A stretch of 6,724 nucleotides of DNA, taken from the NCBI GenBank assembly GCA_015257445.1, contig JABZKE010000026.1:1-6724 (forward strand). The letters are read 5' to 3'. The stretch comes from Nanosynbacter sp. (lineage in GTDB: Bacteria > Patescibacteriota > Saccharimonadia > Saccharimonadales > Saccharimonadaceae). Below the pieces are notes generated by a model, which saw only the letters and a program-made list of their open reading frames with translations, made no database searches and was not told the origin of the DNA. Below are positions 1 through 5,119 of the stretch, in pieces. Position 1 is the stretch's first letter; every line of letters starts with the position of its first letter. The position numbers and the translations under genes were made by a program.

Positions 1-19
1 ATTTGATAGATTTTAGCAT
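1..19 (-). CDS. 5' end of an unidentified gene running off the left edge
   Basis: Only six codons (M-L-K-S-I-K) lie in the window, so no function can be assigned. The start is supported by its context rather than by length. On the minus strand an AAGGA Shine-Dalgarno sequence (26-30) sits 6 nt before the ATG. A perfect TATAAT (42-47) lies about 15 nt upstream of the expected leader. The gene has the same orientation as the ABC exporter but appears to have its own promoter, so it is probably a separate transcription unit. The 'MLKSIK' opening would suit many proteins and is not diagnostic. Confidence 0.55.
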
Positions 20-20
20 G

Positions 21-49
21 TTTATTCCTTCTGAATAAATAATTATAAC
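21..49 (+). promoter_or_regulatory. Possible plus-strand promoter for the structured element
   Basis: TTTATT (21-26) and TATAAC (44-49) are separated by 17 bp on the plus strand. They could start a transcript near 56 that enters the GC-rich element. The -10 overlaps the opposite-strand TATAAT at 42-47, so this would be a compact divergent promoter. AT content here is about 80%, so a chance match is easy. The -35 match is only 3 of 6. Confidence 0.25.
26..47 (-). promoter_or_regulatory. Promoter -10 and ribosome binding site of the left-edge gene
   Basis: Reading the minus strand, TATAAT occupies 47 to 42 and AGAAGGA occupies 32 to 26, followed by 6 nt and the ATG at 19. Transcription would start near 34-35, giving a leader of about 15 nt. 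With a 17-bp spacer the -35 position reads TTACTT, which is a weak match. This is the most conventional promoter and RBS combination in the window. Confidence 0.55.
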
Positions 50-59
50 AAAAAATCCT

Positions 60-194
60 AAATTAAGTAAGGAGAATGCCGCTTACCTCGTTCCGGAGAC
101 GCTCTAGGTGAAGAATGTCGCATGCCTTTTTTCGGACCGCTCAAGGGCGCTTGCCCAAGCTTATGTCCTCAAAAGGCAAGACGACATTCTTTTT
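60..194 (+). ncRNA. Candidate structured RNA or long-hairpin element (unknown family)
   Basis: This intergenic block is about 53% GC over 71-190, against 20% over 1-60. A long interrupted hairpin can be drawn. AAGAATGTCG (111-120) pairs with CGACATTCTT (182-191), GCCTTTT (124-130) with AAAAGGC (171-177), GGAC (134-137) with GTCC (165-168), and GGGC (145-148) with GCCC (153-156) around a GCTT loop. A second small hairpin upstream pairs CTTACCT (82-88) with AGGTGAAG (106-113, one bulged base), which competes with the base of the long stem. On the plus strand the long stem runs into a T tract (190-194), as an intrinsic terminator does, so plus is the preferred strand. On the minus strand it would instead form the 3' UTR of the ABC exporter mRNA, starting 1 nt after the permease stop codon. 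It does not match the cores of SRP RNA, RNase P RNA, tmRNA or tRNA that I can recognise. The structure is visible; its being an independent RNA gene is inference. Confidence 0.4.
73..190. repeat. Three-copy repeat: two direct units (about 39-nt period) plus one inverted unit
   Basis: Unit 1 starts at 73 (AGAATGCCGC) and unit 2 at 112 (AGAATGTCGC), a period of 39 nt. Aligned without gaps over 36 positions they share about 24, including AGAATG, the following CGC, a CCT and the block CGCTCnAGG (100-108 and 139-146 regions). The reverse complement starting at 190 is a third copy that again begins AGAATGTCG and contains TGCCTTTT and GGAC. The inverted copy creates the long hairpin. This organisation suggests duplication of a small element; no transposase or target-site duplication was seen. 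Confidence 0.5.
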
Positions 195-1086
195 AAGCTT
201 GTTTCTTGAGTTTGTTCTGTAAAACAAAGATGATGACTAACCCAATAATTGAAGTTATGGCGATGAGATACATCATATTAAGTGGGACTTCGTGGGAGAA
301 AAAGGAAATTTTATAGTCGAGGGCGGTTTTGACAGCGTCGACAGCTTGGGCTGGAATTTCGGTTTTAGCCATTTCCTGGAACGGGGCAGTGAGAGCGTGA
401 TTTTTAATCAGCGACATAAAATAGGTACTTGGCAGAAACATAATACTATCACGCAGTAAAGCTGAGAAATTAGAAATCGGCATGTAAGCGCCACAAATAA
501 AACCATAACCAGCGCTCACAATATTCGCCACAGCACTGAGTTGACCCTGAGTTTTGAGGCCAAAATTTACCACAGAAGCGAGTGCGGTACCGAAGAAAGA
601 AAGTAGAATAACATCGCCAAACAGCAGCAAAACATCGTTCAATTCGTAGTACCAACAATTTTGGATGCGGATATAAAGTAAGCAAAGAATGAGCGCCACG
701 AGATTAATAATAATCGTGGAAATAAATGTCGCAGTGAAATAAGCAAGACTCTTGGTATGACTTTTGATCGGAGAAACATCGATATCTTTCGTACTACCAG
801 TAACCTTATCATTCACCATCAAAAGATTCGAGGAAAAAGCCACCGTCACGCTACAGACCGCGAGAAGACAGGCGAGAATTTGCCCGTTCACCACAGCGTT
901 AATTACACCTTCTGGGAGTGCGACACCTAAGGCATCTTGATCAAGGCTATTATGAAAGACACGACCAAGAAAAGTAACGTAGAGAATCAATAAAATCATT
1001 GGCGTAATCAGTGAAGCGAAAAACATCGACTTATCACTGAAGAAAACTTTGACATTGCGAGCAGTGAGATTGAGAAATTTTTTCAT
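193..1086 (-). CDS. ABC-2 type exporter permease subunit
   Basis: This is an integral membrane subunit that should pair with the ATPase encoded immediately upstream to form an export pump; its substrate cannot be read from the sequence. The protein is 297 residues, normal for a DrrB/ABC-2 half-transporter permease. It has a short cytoplasmic amphipathic N-terminus and about six hydrophobic segments near residues 21-40, 64-88, 113-139, 150-176, 183-203 and 271-290. The G-A-Y-M-P-I-S stretch (199-205), followed by a loop and F-L-P-S-T-Y-F (217-223), is typical of ABC-2 permeases, as is the cytosolic segment around 92-110. The start has a good GGAG Shine-Dalgarno 6 nt upstream, overlapping the ATPase stop codon, and the two genes are 3 nt apart, so translation is probably coupled. 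The stop codon overlaps the T tract of the neighbouring hairpin. Drug, lipid or polysaccharide export are all possible. Confidence 0.88.
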   Translation of the reverse strand: MKKFLNLTARNVKVFFSDKSMFFASLITPMILLILYVTFLGRVFHNSLDQDALGVALPEGVINAVVNGQILACLLAVCSVTVAFSSNLLMVNDKVTGSTKDIDVSPIKSHTKSLAYFTATFISTIIINLVALILCLLYIRIQNCWYYELNDVLLLFGDVILLSFFGTALASVVNFGLKTQGQLSAVANIVSAGYGFICGAYMPISNFSALLRDSIMFLPSTYFMSLIKNHALTAPFQEMAKTEIPAQAVDAVKTALDYKISFFSHEVPLNMMYLIAITSIIGLVIIFVLQNKLKKQA

Positions 1087-1089
1087 GTT

Positions 1090-2037
1090 TTACTCCGTTT
1101 TCGTTTTGCTATTTTTTGATTCTAAAATATCAGATCCTGGTTTATTTTTCGTAACTGTGAGAAAAACATCATCTAATGTACTTTTAATTAATTCAAAATC
1201 TTGAAAGAGCTCCGGATTTTTTACAATTAATTGCGTGACTACAGCCGAATTTTTGACTTTGATTTGAAAATCTTTATGGATTTTTTGGTAAGGCAATTTT
1301 AGCTTTTTAACTTCTGATTCATCTACGCCATAAAGATGCAAAACATCGGTAGCGTATTGAGTTTTTAATTCGAGCGGCGTACCTTCGGCAATGATTCTTC
1401 CCTTGTCCAAAATCGTGACATAATCTGCATCGGCGGCTTCTTCCATGTAGTGGGTGGTAAGAAAAATCGTCATTTTAAAATCCTCACGAAGTTTGGAAAT
1501 AATCAGCCAAACCTTACTGCGAGTACCTGGATCTAGGCCAGTGGTCGGCTCATCAAGAATGAGAATTTTCGGCTGATGAATGATAGCACGCGCAATATCA
1601 ACGCGGCGTTTTTGGCCACCAGAAAGTTTTTGAATTTTCTGATTTTTAATTTCGGCGAGATTAAAGAGTTTTTCTAATTCCTGATAACGAGCCTTAAAAT
1701 CTTGACCGAAAATACCATAGAAGCCGGCGCGGAATTTGAGGTTCTCATAAACAGTGAGAGTTTTATCGAGGACGGAATCCTGAAAAACTACACCGATTTG
1801 ATTTTTAATCTTATCGAGATGAGTGGCGACATCTTGGCCACAAATAGTGATGCGACCAGAATCAATTTTTAGACCACCGTACATCATGGAGATAGTGGTG
1901 GATTTTCCAGCACCATTGATGCCGAGGAAGGCAAAGAGACTGCCTTCATAAACTTCTAGATTAATCTTGCGAACGGCCTTAATTTTACCAAAGCTTTTCT
2001 CGAGATTTTCAATTTTGATAATTGTCTGATTGGTCAT
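1090..2037 (-). CDS. ABC transporter ATP-binding subunit (DrrA/NodI-like exporter family)
   Basis: This is the cytosolic ATPase that drives the adjacent ABC-2 permease. At 315 residues it is normal for the family. All nucleotide-binding-domain motifs are intact. Walker A is G-I-N-G-A-G-K-S at 39-46 and the Q-loop glutamine is at 86. The signature LSGGQ is at 138-142, followed by KRRVDIARA. Walker B is ILILDEP with D162 and catalytic E163, the D-loop is GLDP (167-170), and the switch histidine is at 196. After about residue 225 comes the small C-terminal domain typical of drug, polyketide and daunorubicin-type exporters, ending with the recognisable S-T-L-D-D-V-F-L-T-V-T (286-296) and a charged tail. 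The ATG has no Shine-Dalgarno, but a TATAAT ends exactly 7 nt before it, so a leaderless mRNA is likely. The gene follows the surface-protein gene by 28 bp with no obvious terminator, so read-through from that gene is also possible. Confidence 0.93.
   Translation of the reverse strand: MTNQTIIKIENLEKSFGKIKAVRKINLEVYEGSLFAFLGINGAGKSTTISMMYGGLKIDSGRITICGQDVATHLDKIKNQIGVVFQDSVLDKTLTVYENLKFRAGFYGIFGQDFKARYQELEKLFNLAEIKNQKIQKLSGGQKRRVDIARAIIHQPKILILDEPTTGLDPGTRSKVWLIISKLREDFKMTIFLTTHYMEEAADADYVTILDKGRIIAEGTPLELKTQYATDVLHLYGVDESEVKKLKLPYQKIHKDFQIKVKNSAVVTQLIVKNPELFQDFELIKSTLDDVFLTVTKNKPGSDILESKNSKTKTE
1093..1096 (-). promoter_or_regulatory. Shine-Dalgarno of the permease gene
   Basis: GGAG on the minus strand lies 6 nt before the permease ATG and directly next to the TAA stop of the ATPase gene. 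It is the clearest internal RBS in the window and supports translational coupling of the two ABC subunits. Confidence 0.7.
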
Positions 2038-2044
2038 TAATATA

Positions 2045-2050
2045 ATTATA
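2045..2050 (-). promoter_or_regulatory. -10 box for a leaderless ABC exporter transcript
   Basis: TATAAT on the minus strand is followed by 7 nt and the ATG of the ATPase gene, placing the expected transcription start on or next to the A of the start codon. No Shine-Dalgarno lies in between. The -35 position at 17 bp reads AAGTCT, which is poor, so strength is uncertain. The box lies in the 28-bp gap after the surface-protein stop codon. Confidence 0.5.
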
Positions 2051-2065
2051 CACTAATTCGGCTTT

Positions 2066-3844
2066 TTAGACTTTACGAGTGAAGTAGCCGGGACGACCAC
2101 TGGTTGGGTCGTCGATACGAAGCCAGGTTTTGTCGGCGGTCGATGGATCCGGAAGGAAGGAACCATTTCCACCACGAAGATTAGTACGCCCAGTAAACAT
2201 ATTCGTAAAATCTGTACCAGCGGAAGTATCAAAATCTTGCTTCACGTAAATTCTTTCGAGCTTATCAACGAGAAGGCTACGATCAATACCAAACATCGTA
2301 TTAAAATCAGTTACTTTAGAAGTGTTAAAATTCGAAATATCCAGAGTTTTAAGTTTTTCAGTATTATTAAACATATTCGACATATTTTCGACGTTGCTTG
2401 TATCAAAATTTGATAGATTTAATTCTTCAAGATTTCGAAGACCACCAAACATACTTTTCATATCTTTAACTTTGGAAGTGTTGAAGTTAGATAGGTCAAG
2501 ATTCGGCACACCTGAATTATAGAACATGTATTGCATATGCGTGACCGTCTGAGTGTTAAAGTTGTGAAGATCTAGTTTTTTAAGCGCATGAGTGTTTTGG
2601 AACATGTTACCCATAAACCAAGTATTACTAGTATCAAAACTTGAAAGATTAATTTCCTCTACCGAATAAGCCTCCATAAACATCGCGTTCATATAAATAA
2701 CCTTACATGTATCGAAGGAAGAAAGATCAAGTTTTTTAATCCAGTTCTTATAAAAAAGTCTGCCCATATTCGTTACGTTACTGGTATTGAAATTCGAGAA
2801 ATTAATCTCTGTGATATACGGCTGATTACTAAACATGGATTTCATATTAGTAACTTTGCTTGCATCAAAAGGCCTTAAATCTAATTCCTTGTAGCCAGAA
2901 TATGAAAACATATCTTCACAATCTGGGTTAAGATAAAGCTTATCGGCCTCAGAATAGTAGTAAATAGTTTTAGTATTTTTATCGAGCCAAGCTAGGACCG
3001 CCCGATCGGAAGTTTCATCAATTTCAAGATGTACAGTAGGAATATTTTCTGCGGGGGATGCGGTACTACGTTTAAGATGCTCGATGCTATACTTTGAAGA
3101 AATTGGAGCAGAAAGAAGTGAAGAAATTTTACTTTGAAATTCTTTGCCCTTAACCAAATTAGCTTCCGTAGGGTACGGGCTAGTGACCGTAGAAAAAATT
3201 ACTTTATTTTGATAGGTTCCGGTAGGTAAGTTATTCCCTAACTTTACACCAATGGCGAAACATATATTATTGCCCAGCGTTTCATTTCCGCTACTAATAC
3301 CATAATGTGTATCATGCACTGAACCACTAGCTAAATCTAGTGGGTCCCATTCTTCTGGTTCTCTTTCGGGATGCTCCATTTCGCAATCGAAACTGCCAGC
3401 ATAGGTATTTTCCGCAAAGTCGGCTAAATGTTCAATCCCTACCCCGCTAGAAATCATATTGATAGAAGAAGTATTCGAAGAATCATGAATGTCGGTAAAG
3501 GTGGCTTTTTCCACATCGACATAAGTATCCGTACCGGTAGGATTATTGGTTTTTATATTAAGATACATTGGTAGAGTCACGGCATGATTTGGTTTACTTA
3601 AAATATCGTTACTATGTAGCTCAATATTCGAGGCAGACAACAAAGAAACCGACAGCGTGGGCGTCGGTTTCAGGGCATAAGTAGATTGTAGATCAAAGAA
3701 TAAATTGGATAATACCAGTGAAAAAATCAGTATCGTGATTTTGAAGAAAGTATCTTGGGAGAGAAAAAGTTTTTCAAAACTGTTAACGAGGAACGAAAGG
3801 ACTCGGACCCCGGTGATACTTAATTTTTTCACACATGTAATCAT
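2066..3844 (-). CDS. Exported or membrane-anchored DUF285 (BspA-like) repeat surface protein
   Basis: This is probably a cell-surface protein. DUF285/BspA-like repeats form solenoids in surface proteins of host-associated bacteria and are often linked to binding, but the ligand here is unknown. It has 592 residues from the ATG. A positively charged N-region of about 30 residues precedes a hydrophobic segment (about 33-52) and an S-T-Y-A-L boundary at 54-58, consistent with a signal peptide or N-terminal anchor. Residues 60-230 form a beta-rich domain ending in L-P-T-G-T-Y (206-211), a form I associate with Patescibacteria surface proteins; C154 and C195 could pair. A linker of about 90 residues leads to eight DUF285 repeats (321-520). 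A C-terminal cap follows, with the usual TNMFTG, GGNG and PGYFT signatures. There is no LPXTG and no C-terminal membrane helix, so attachment depends on the N-terminus or on partners. The start is uncertain: an in-frame GTG at codon 5 (3830-3832) gives an MKKLS-type opening and lies 7 nt after a TATGAT. Confidence 0.85.
   Translation of the reverse strand: MITCVKKLSITGVRVLSFLVNSFEKLFLSQDTFFKITILIFSLVLSNLFFDLQSTYALKPTPTLSVSLLSASNIELHSNDILSKPNHAVTLPMYLNIKTNNPTGTDTYVDVEKATFTDIHDSSNTSSINMISSGVGIEHLADFAENTYAGSFDCEMEHPEREPEEWDPLDLASGSVHDTHYGISSGNETLGNNICFAIGVKLGNNLPTGTYQNKVIFSTVTSPYPTEANLVKGKEFQSKISSLLSAPISSKYSIEHLKRSTASPAENIPTVHLEIDETSDRAVLAWLDKNTKTIYYYSEADKLYLNPDCEDMFSYSGYKELDLRPFDASKVTNMKSMFSNQPYITEINFSNFNTSNVTNMGRLFYKNWIKKLDLSSFDTCKVIYMNAMFMEAYSVEEINLSSFDTSNTWFMGNMFQNTHALKKLDLHNFNTQTVTHMQYMFYNSGVPNLDLSNFNTSKVKDMKSMFGGLRNLEELNLSNFDTSNVENMSNMFNNTEKLKTLDISNFNTSKVTDFNTMFGIDRSLLVDKLERIYVKQDFDTSAGTDFTNMFTGRTNLRGGNGSFLPDPSTADKTWLRIDDPTSGRPGYFTRKV
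2285..2884 (-). repeat. Coding region of eight DUF285 repeats
   Basis: Repeat units begin at residues 321, 347, 372, 398, 424, 449, 475 and 501, so the period is 25-26 residues. The consensus is roughly L-D-L-S-x-F-(N/D)-T-S-x-V-x-x-M-x-x-M-F, followed by a variable tail of about 8 residues. The most divergent units are the third (Cys at 380) and the fourth (N-T-W-F instead of N-V-T-x). The units are diverged at DNA level, so this is an old array rather than a recent expansion. Confidence 0.85.
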
Positions 3845-3869
3845 AACATAAGTTTAATAGTTTATGCAA
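3840..3869 (-). promoter_or_regulatory. Candidate proximal promoter of the surface-protein gene
   Basis: On the minus strand TTGCAT (3869-3864) and TATGAT (3845-3840) are separated by 18 bp. The TATGAT overlaps the annotated ATG and ends 7 nt before the in-frame GTG at 3832-3830. If it is used, the mRNA would be leaderless and the protein would start at that GTG (MKKLSITG...), losing four residues. No Shine-Dalgarno supports the upstream ATG. Confidence 0.4.
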
Positions 3870-3890
3870 TTGTTTTATTTACAACAATTG
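3867..3890. repeat. 8-bp perfect inverted repeat upstream of the surface-protein gene
   Basis: CAATTGTT (3867-3874) and AACAATTG (3883-3890) are perfect inverted arms with an 8-nt spacer. The repeat overlaps the proximal -35 element and lies 23 bp upstream of the ATG. Its position suits an operator for a dimeric repressor, or a weak hairpin in a longer leader. CAATTG is itself palindromic and the region is AT-rich, so coincidence cannot be excluded. Confidence 0.35.
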
Positions 3891-3923
3891 TTTATTCTAC
3901 TTTTTCTCTCCTTCTTTACCCTT

Positions 3924-3932
3924 AGTATAGCA
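3924..3932 (-). promoter_or_regulatory. Candidate distal extended -10 promoter of the surface-protein gene
   Basis: The minus strand reads TGCTATACT, an extended -10 (TGn plus TATACT). The -35 region (CTGTAT at 17 bp) is weak, as often seen with extended -10 promoters. It would give a leader of about 70-75 nt containing a purine-rich AAGGAG stretch with no start codon nearby, and the inverted repeat at 3867-3890. It competes with the proximal promoter as the explanation for expression. Confidence 0.35.
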
Positions 3933-3976
3933 TAAACGTTTTAAAAATACAGGTTAAATTCAGATTATATGTGGTG

Positions 3977-4002
3977 GGATTTGCAAGATGGATTTGTAAG
4001 AT
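3977..4002. repeat. Tandem 13-bp direct repeat
   Basis: GGATTTGCAAGAT (3977-3989) is followed immediately by GGATTTGTAAGAT (3990-4002), differing at one position. It lies in the noncoding stretch between the surface-protein gene and the tRNA promoter. It may be a slippage duplication or a pair of protein sites; no further copy is evident in this intergenic region. Confidence 0.5.
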
Positions 4003-4049
4003 TGAGAGTATATTTTAGAACTCAGCACGATACTTGAGGCTTGCCGATT

Positions 4050-4077
4050 TTGCTTTTTACCGAGTTAGTGATAGAAT
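4050..4077 (+). promoter_or_regulatory. Promoter of the tRNA-Arg gene
   Basis: TTGCTT (4050-4055) and TAGAAT (4072-4077) are spaced by 16 bp on the plus strand. Transcription would start near 4084, leaving about 5 nt of 5' leader for RNase P to remove before the mature end at 4089. The position relative to the tRNA supports it; both hexamers are 4-5 of 6 matches. Confidence 0.5.
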
Positions 4078-4088
4078 AAAAATAACTT

Positions 4089-4165
4089 GGCGCCATAGCT
4101 CAGCTGGATAGAGCAGGAGACTTCTAAGCTCAAGGTCATAGGTTCGAACCCTATTGGCGCTACCA
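4089..4165 (+). tRNA. tRNA-Arg, anticodon UCU
   Basis: The 77-nt cloverleaf includes an encoded CCA. The acceptor stem pairs GGCGCCA (4089-4095) with TGGCGCT (4155-4161), with a G-U at 1-72. The D arm is GCTC/GAGC with the GG of the D loop. The anticodon TCT is at 4123-4125 in a standard CTTCTAA loop, which reads AGA as arginine. The variable loop is AGGTC, and the T arm ATAGG/CCTAT encloses TTCGAAC. The discriminator is A. The anticodon stem is unusual: GGAGA (4116-4120) faces GCTCA (4128-4132), so only the middle three pairs are canonical, with G-A at 27-43 and A-G at 31-39. The last 6 nt overlap the end of the convergent phosphoesterase gene. Confidence 0.92.
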
Positions 4166-5110
4166 ATTTTTATAAGTATGTTTGACGTACGGCTTACGAG
4201 CGTACGTTTTTTTATCGGAGATTTCGAGATAGGTAACATAGGTAGGATAAAAAACATTGAGTTTTTCGAACAAACCAAGGTGAGCATGAAAAGTAGTAAC
4301 CGGTCCAACTACAATCAATTTATCATCATAAGTTTTCAAGGTGTGACGACAGGTTCCCGAAAAAAGTTTCTTGGTAGGAGAAATAATCCCCTTTTGATTA
4401 CGCCAAAATTCGTCGAGTACGGGTGGGACAATGCCGTTATGCATATGTCCAGATAAAATATAATCAAAAGGCTGCAAAAGAAATTCTATATCTGGGGTCT
4501 GGAGATAAGTCGGAGCATGAATGAGAGCGAATTTCAATTTATCGACAGGTGGCTCTGGAAGATTCACTAGGGTTTTCGTAAGATCTTCGAGCTGGGCTTC
4601 GGCATTTTCAGCAAAATTCACCCCATCTTCGGTGTAATAAGATTTTTTCTGGGTGTAACCAAAACAGAAAATATCATCATCTTGGTAGATTTCATCATCG
4701 AGCAAAACTAGATTTGGCACCTCGCGAAGAGATTTAAGGAATTCCTCATCGCGCACGATATGCCAGCCTTTTTTATTTTCAGGAATGCGATAAAAATCAT
4801 GATTACCAAGACTGACAATCATTTTGCGAACGGAAGAAATAGCCGTGAGATTTTTTAAAAAACTAAGAAAACGTTCGCGCTCACTGAGAGAATCCACGCA
4901 TTCCAAAGTATCGATGAGATCCCCAGGCATAAAAATATAATCTGGACGAGCCTGCTCAAATTGTTTAATAATAGCGCGGAGTTTAAGATTTTTCACGAGC
5001 TTAGAAAAATGAATATCAGAAATCACCGCGATTTTCAGAGACTTAGATTGACCAGAAAAAAGCGGTGTTTTGCGATAAAGTTTGTAGGTAGTTTCTTGAA
5101 AAATTTTCAC
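4160..5110 (-). CDS. Calcineurin-like metallophosphoesterase (YkuE-like)
   Basis: This is probably a cytosolic two-metal-ion phosphoesterase; the substrate is unknown. The 316-residue protein carries all the family metal-ligand motifs in order: S-D-I-H (31-34), G-D-L-I-D (63-67), G-N-H-D (102-105), H198 in I-H-A-P, and G-H-M-H-N-G (221-226). The closest general type is the YkuE/membrane-associated phosphoesterase group, but no signal peptide or transmembrane helix is present here. The start is a GTG without a clear Shine-Dalgarno, 9 nt after the methyltransferase stop, so translation probably depends on coupling or re-initiation. The last sense codon (Trp, the complement of the tRNA CCA) and the TAG stop lie within the convergent tRNA gene, and the tRNA terminator lies inside the last 20 codons. 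The basic, aromatic C-terminal tail is therefore partly shaped by RNA constraints. Confidence 0.88.
   Translation of the reverse strand: MKIFQETTYKLYRKTPLFSGQSKSLKIAVISDIHFSKLVKNLKLRAIIKQFEQARPDYIFMPGDLIDTLECVDSLSERERFLSFLKNLTAISSVRKMIVSLGNHDFYRIPENKKGWHIVRDEEFLKSLREVPNLVLLDDEIYQDDDIFCFGYTQKKSYYTEDGVNFAENAEAQLEDLTKTLVNLPEPPVDKLKFALIHAPTYLQTPDIEFLLQPFDYILSGHMHNGIVPPVLDEFWRNQKGIISPTKKLFSGTCRHTLKTYDDKLIVVGPVTTFHAHLGLFEKLNVFYPTYVTYLEISDKKTYARKPYVKHTYKNW
4185..4213 (+). terminator. Intrinsic terminator of the tRNA, inside the convergent coding sequence
   Basis: ACGTACG (4185-4191) and CGTACGT (4201-4207) form a perfect 7-bp stem with a 9-nt loop, followed by a run of seven T (4207-4213). It begins 19 nt after the tRNA CCA, as expected for a tRNA terminator. 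On the other strand the same bases encode residues 300-309 or so (K-K-T-Y-A-R-K-P-Y-V) near the C-terminus of the phosphoesterase. Confidence 0.75.
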
Positions 5111-5119
5111 TCGAAAGAA

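Noticed and set aside
66..110. Resemblance of minus-strand TCCGGAA...AAGCGGC to the SRP RNA domain IV loop
   Set aside because: The spacing and the symmetric loop residues of domain IV do not fit, and the long hairpin expected for SRP RNA is not formed around it.
76..111. 11-codon plus-strand frame preceded by AAGGAG
   Set aside because: The spacing from AAGGAG to the ATG is only 1 nt, too short for initiation, and the peptide is tiny. The purine run is more likely part of the repeat unit.
115..222. 35-codon plus-strand frame across the structured element
   Set aside because: It runs through the hairpin stems and the end of the permease gene. The upstream GGTGAAGA is a weak RBS and the composition reflects the repeat rather than a protein.
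2322..2522. Plus-strand open frame within the surface-protein gene
   Set aside because: It mirrors the DUF285 repeats on the other strand; the repetitive codons keep the antisense frame open. There is no RBS or domain.
3969..4037. 22-codon plus-strand frame upstream of the tRNA
   Set aside because: No RBS, overlaps the tandem 13-bp repeat, and lies just before the tRNA promoter; indistinguishable from chance.
4089..4165. Possible tRNA attachment site for an integrated element
   Set aside because: No integrase, no repeat of the tRNA 3' end elsewhere in the window and no compositional break next to it.
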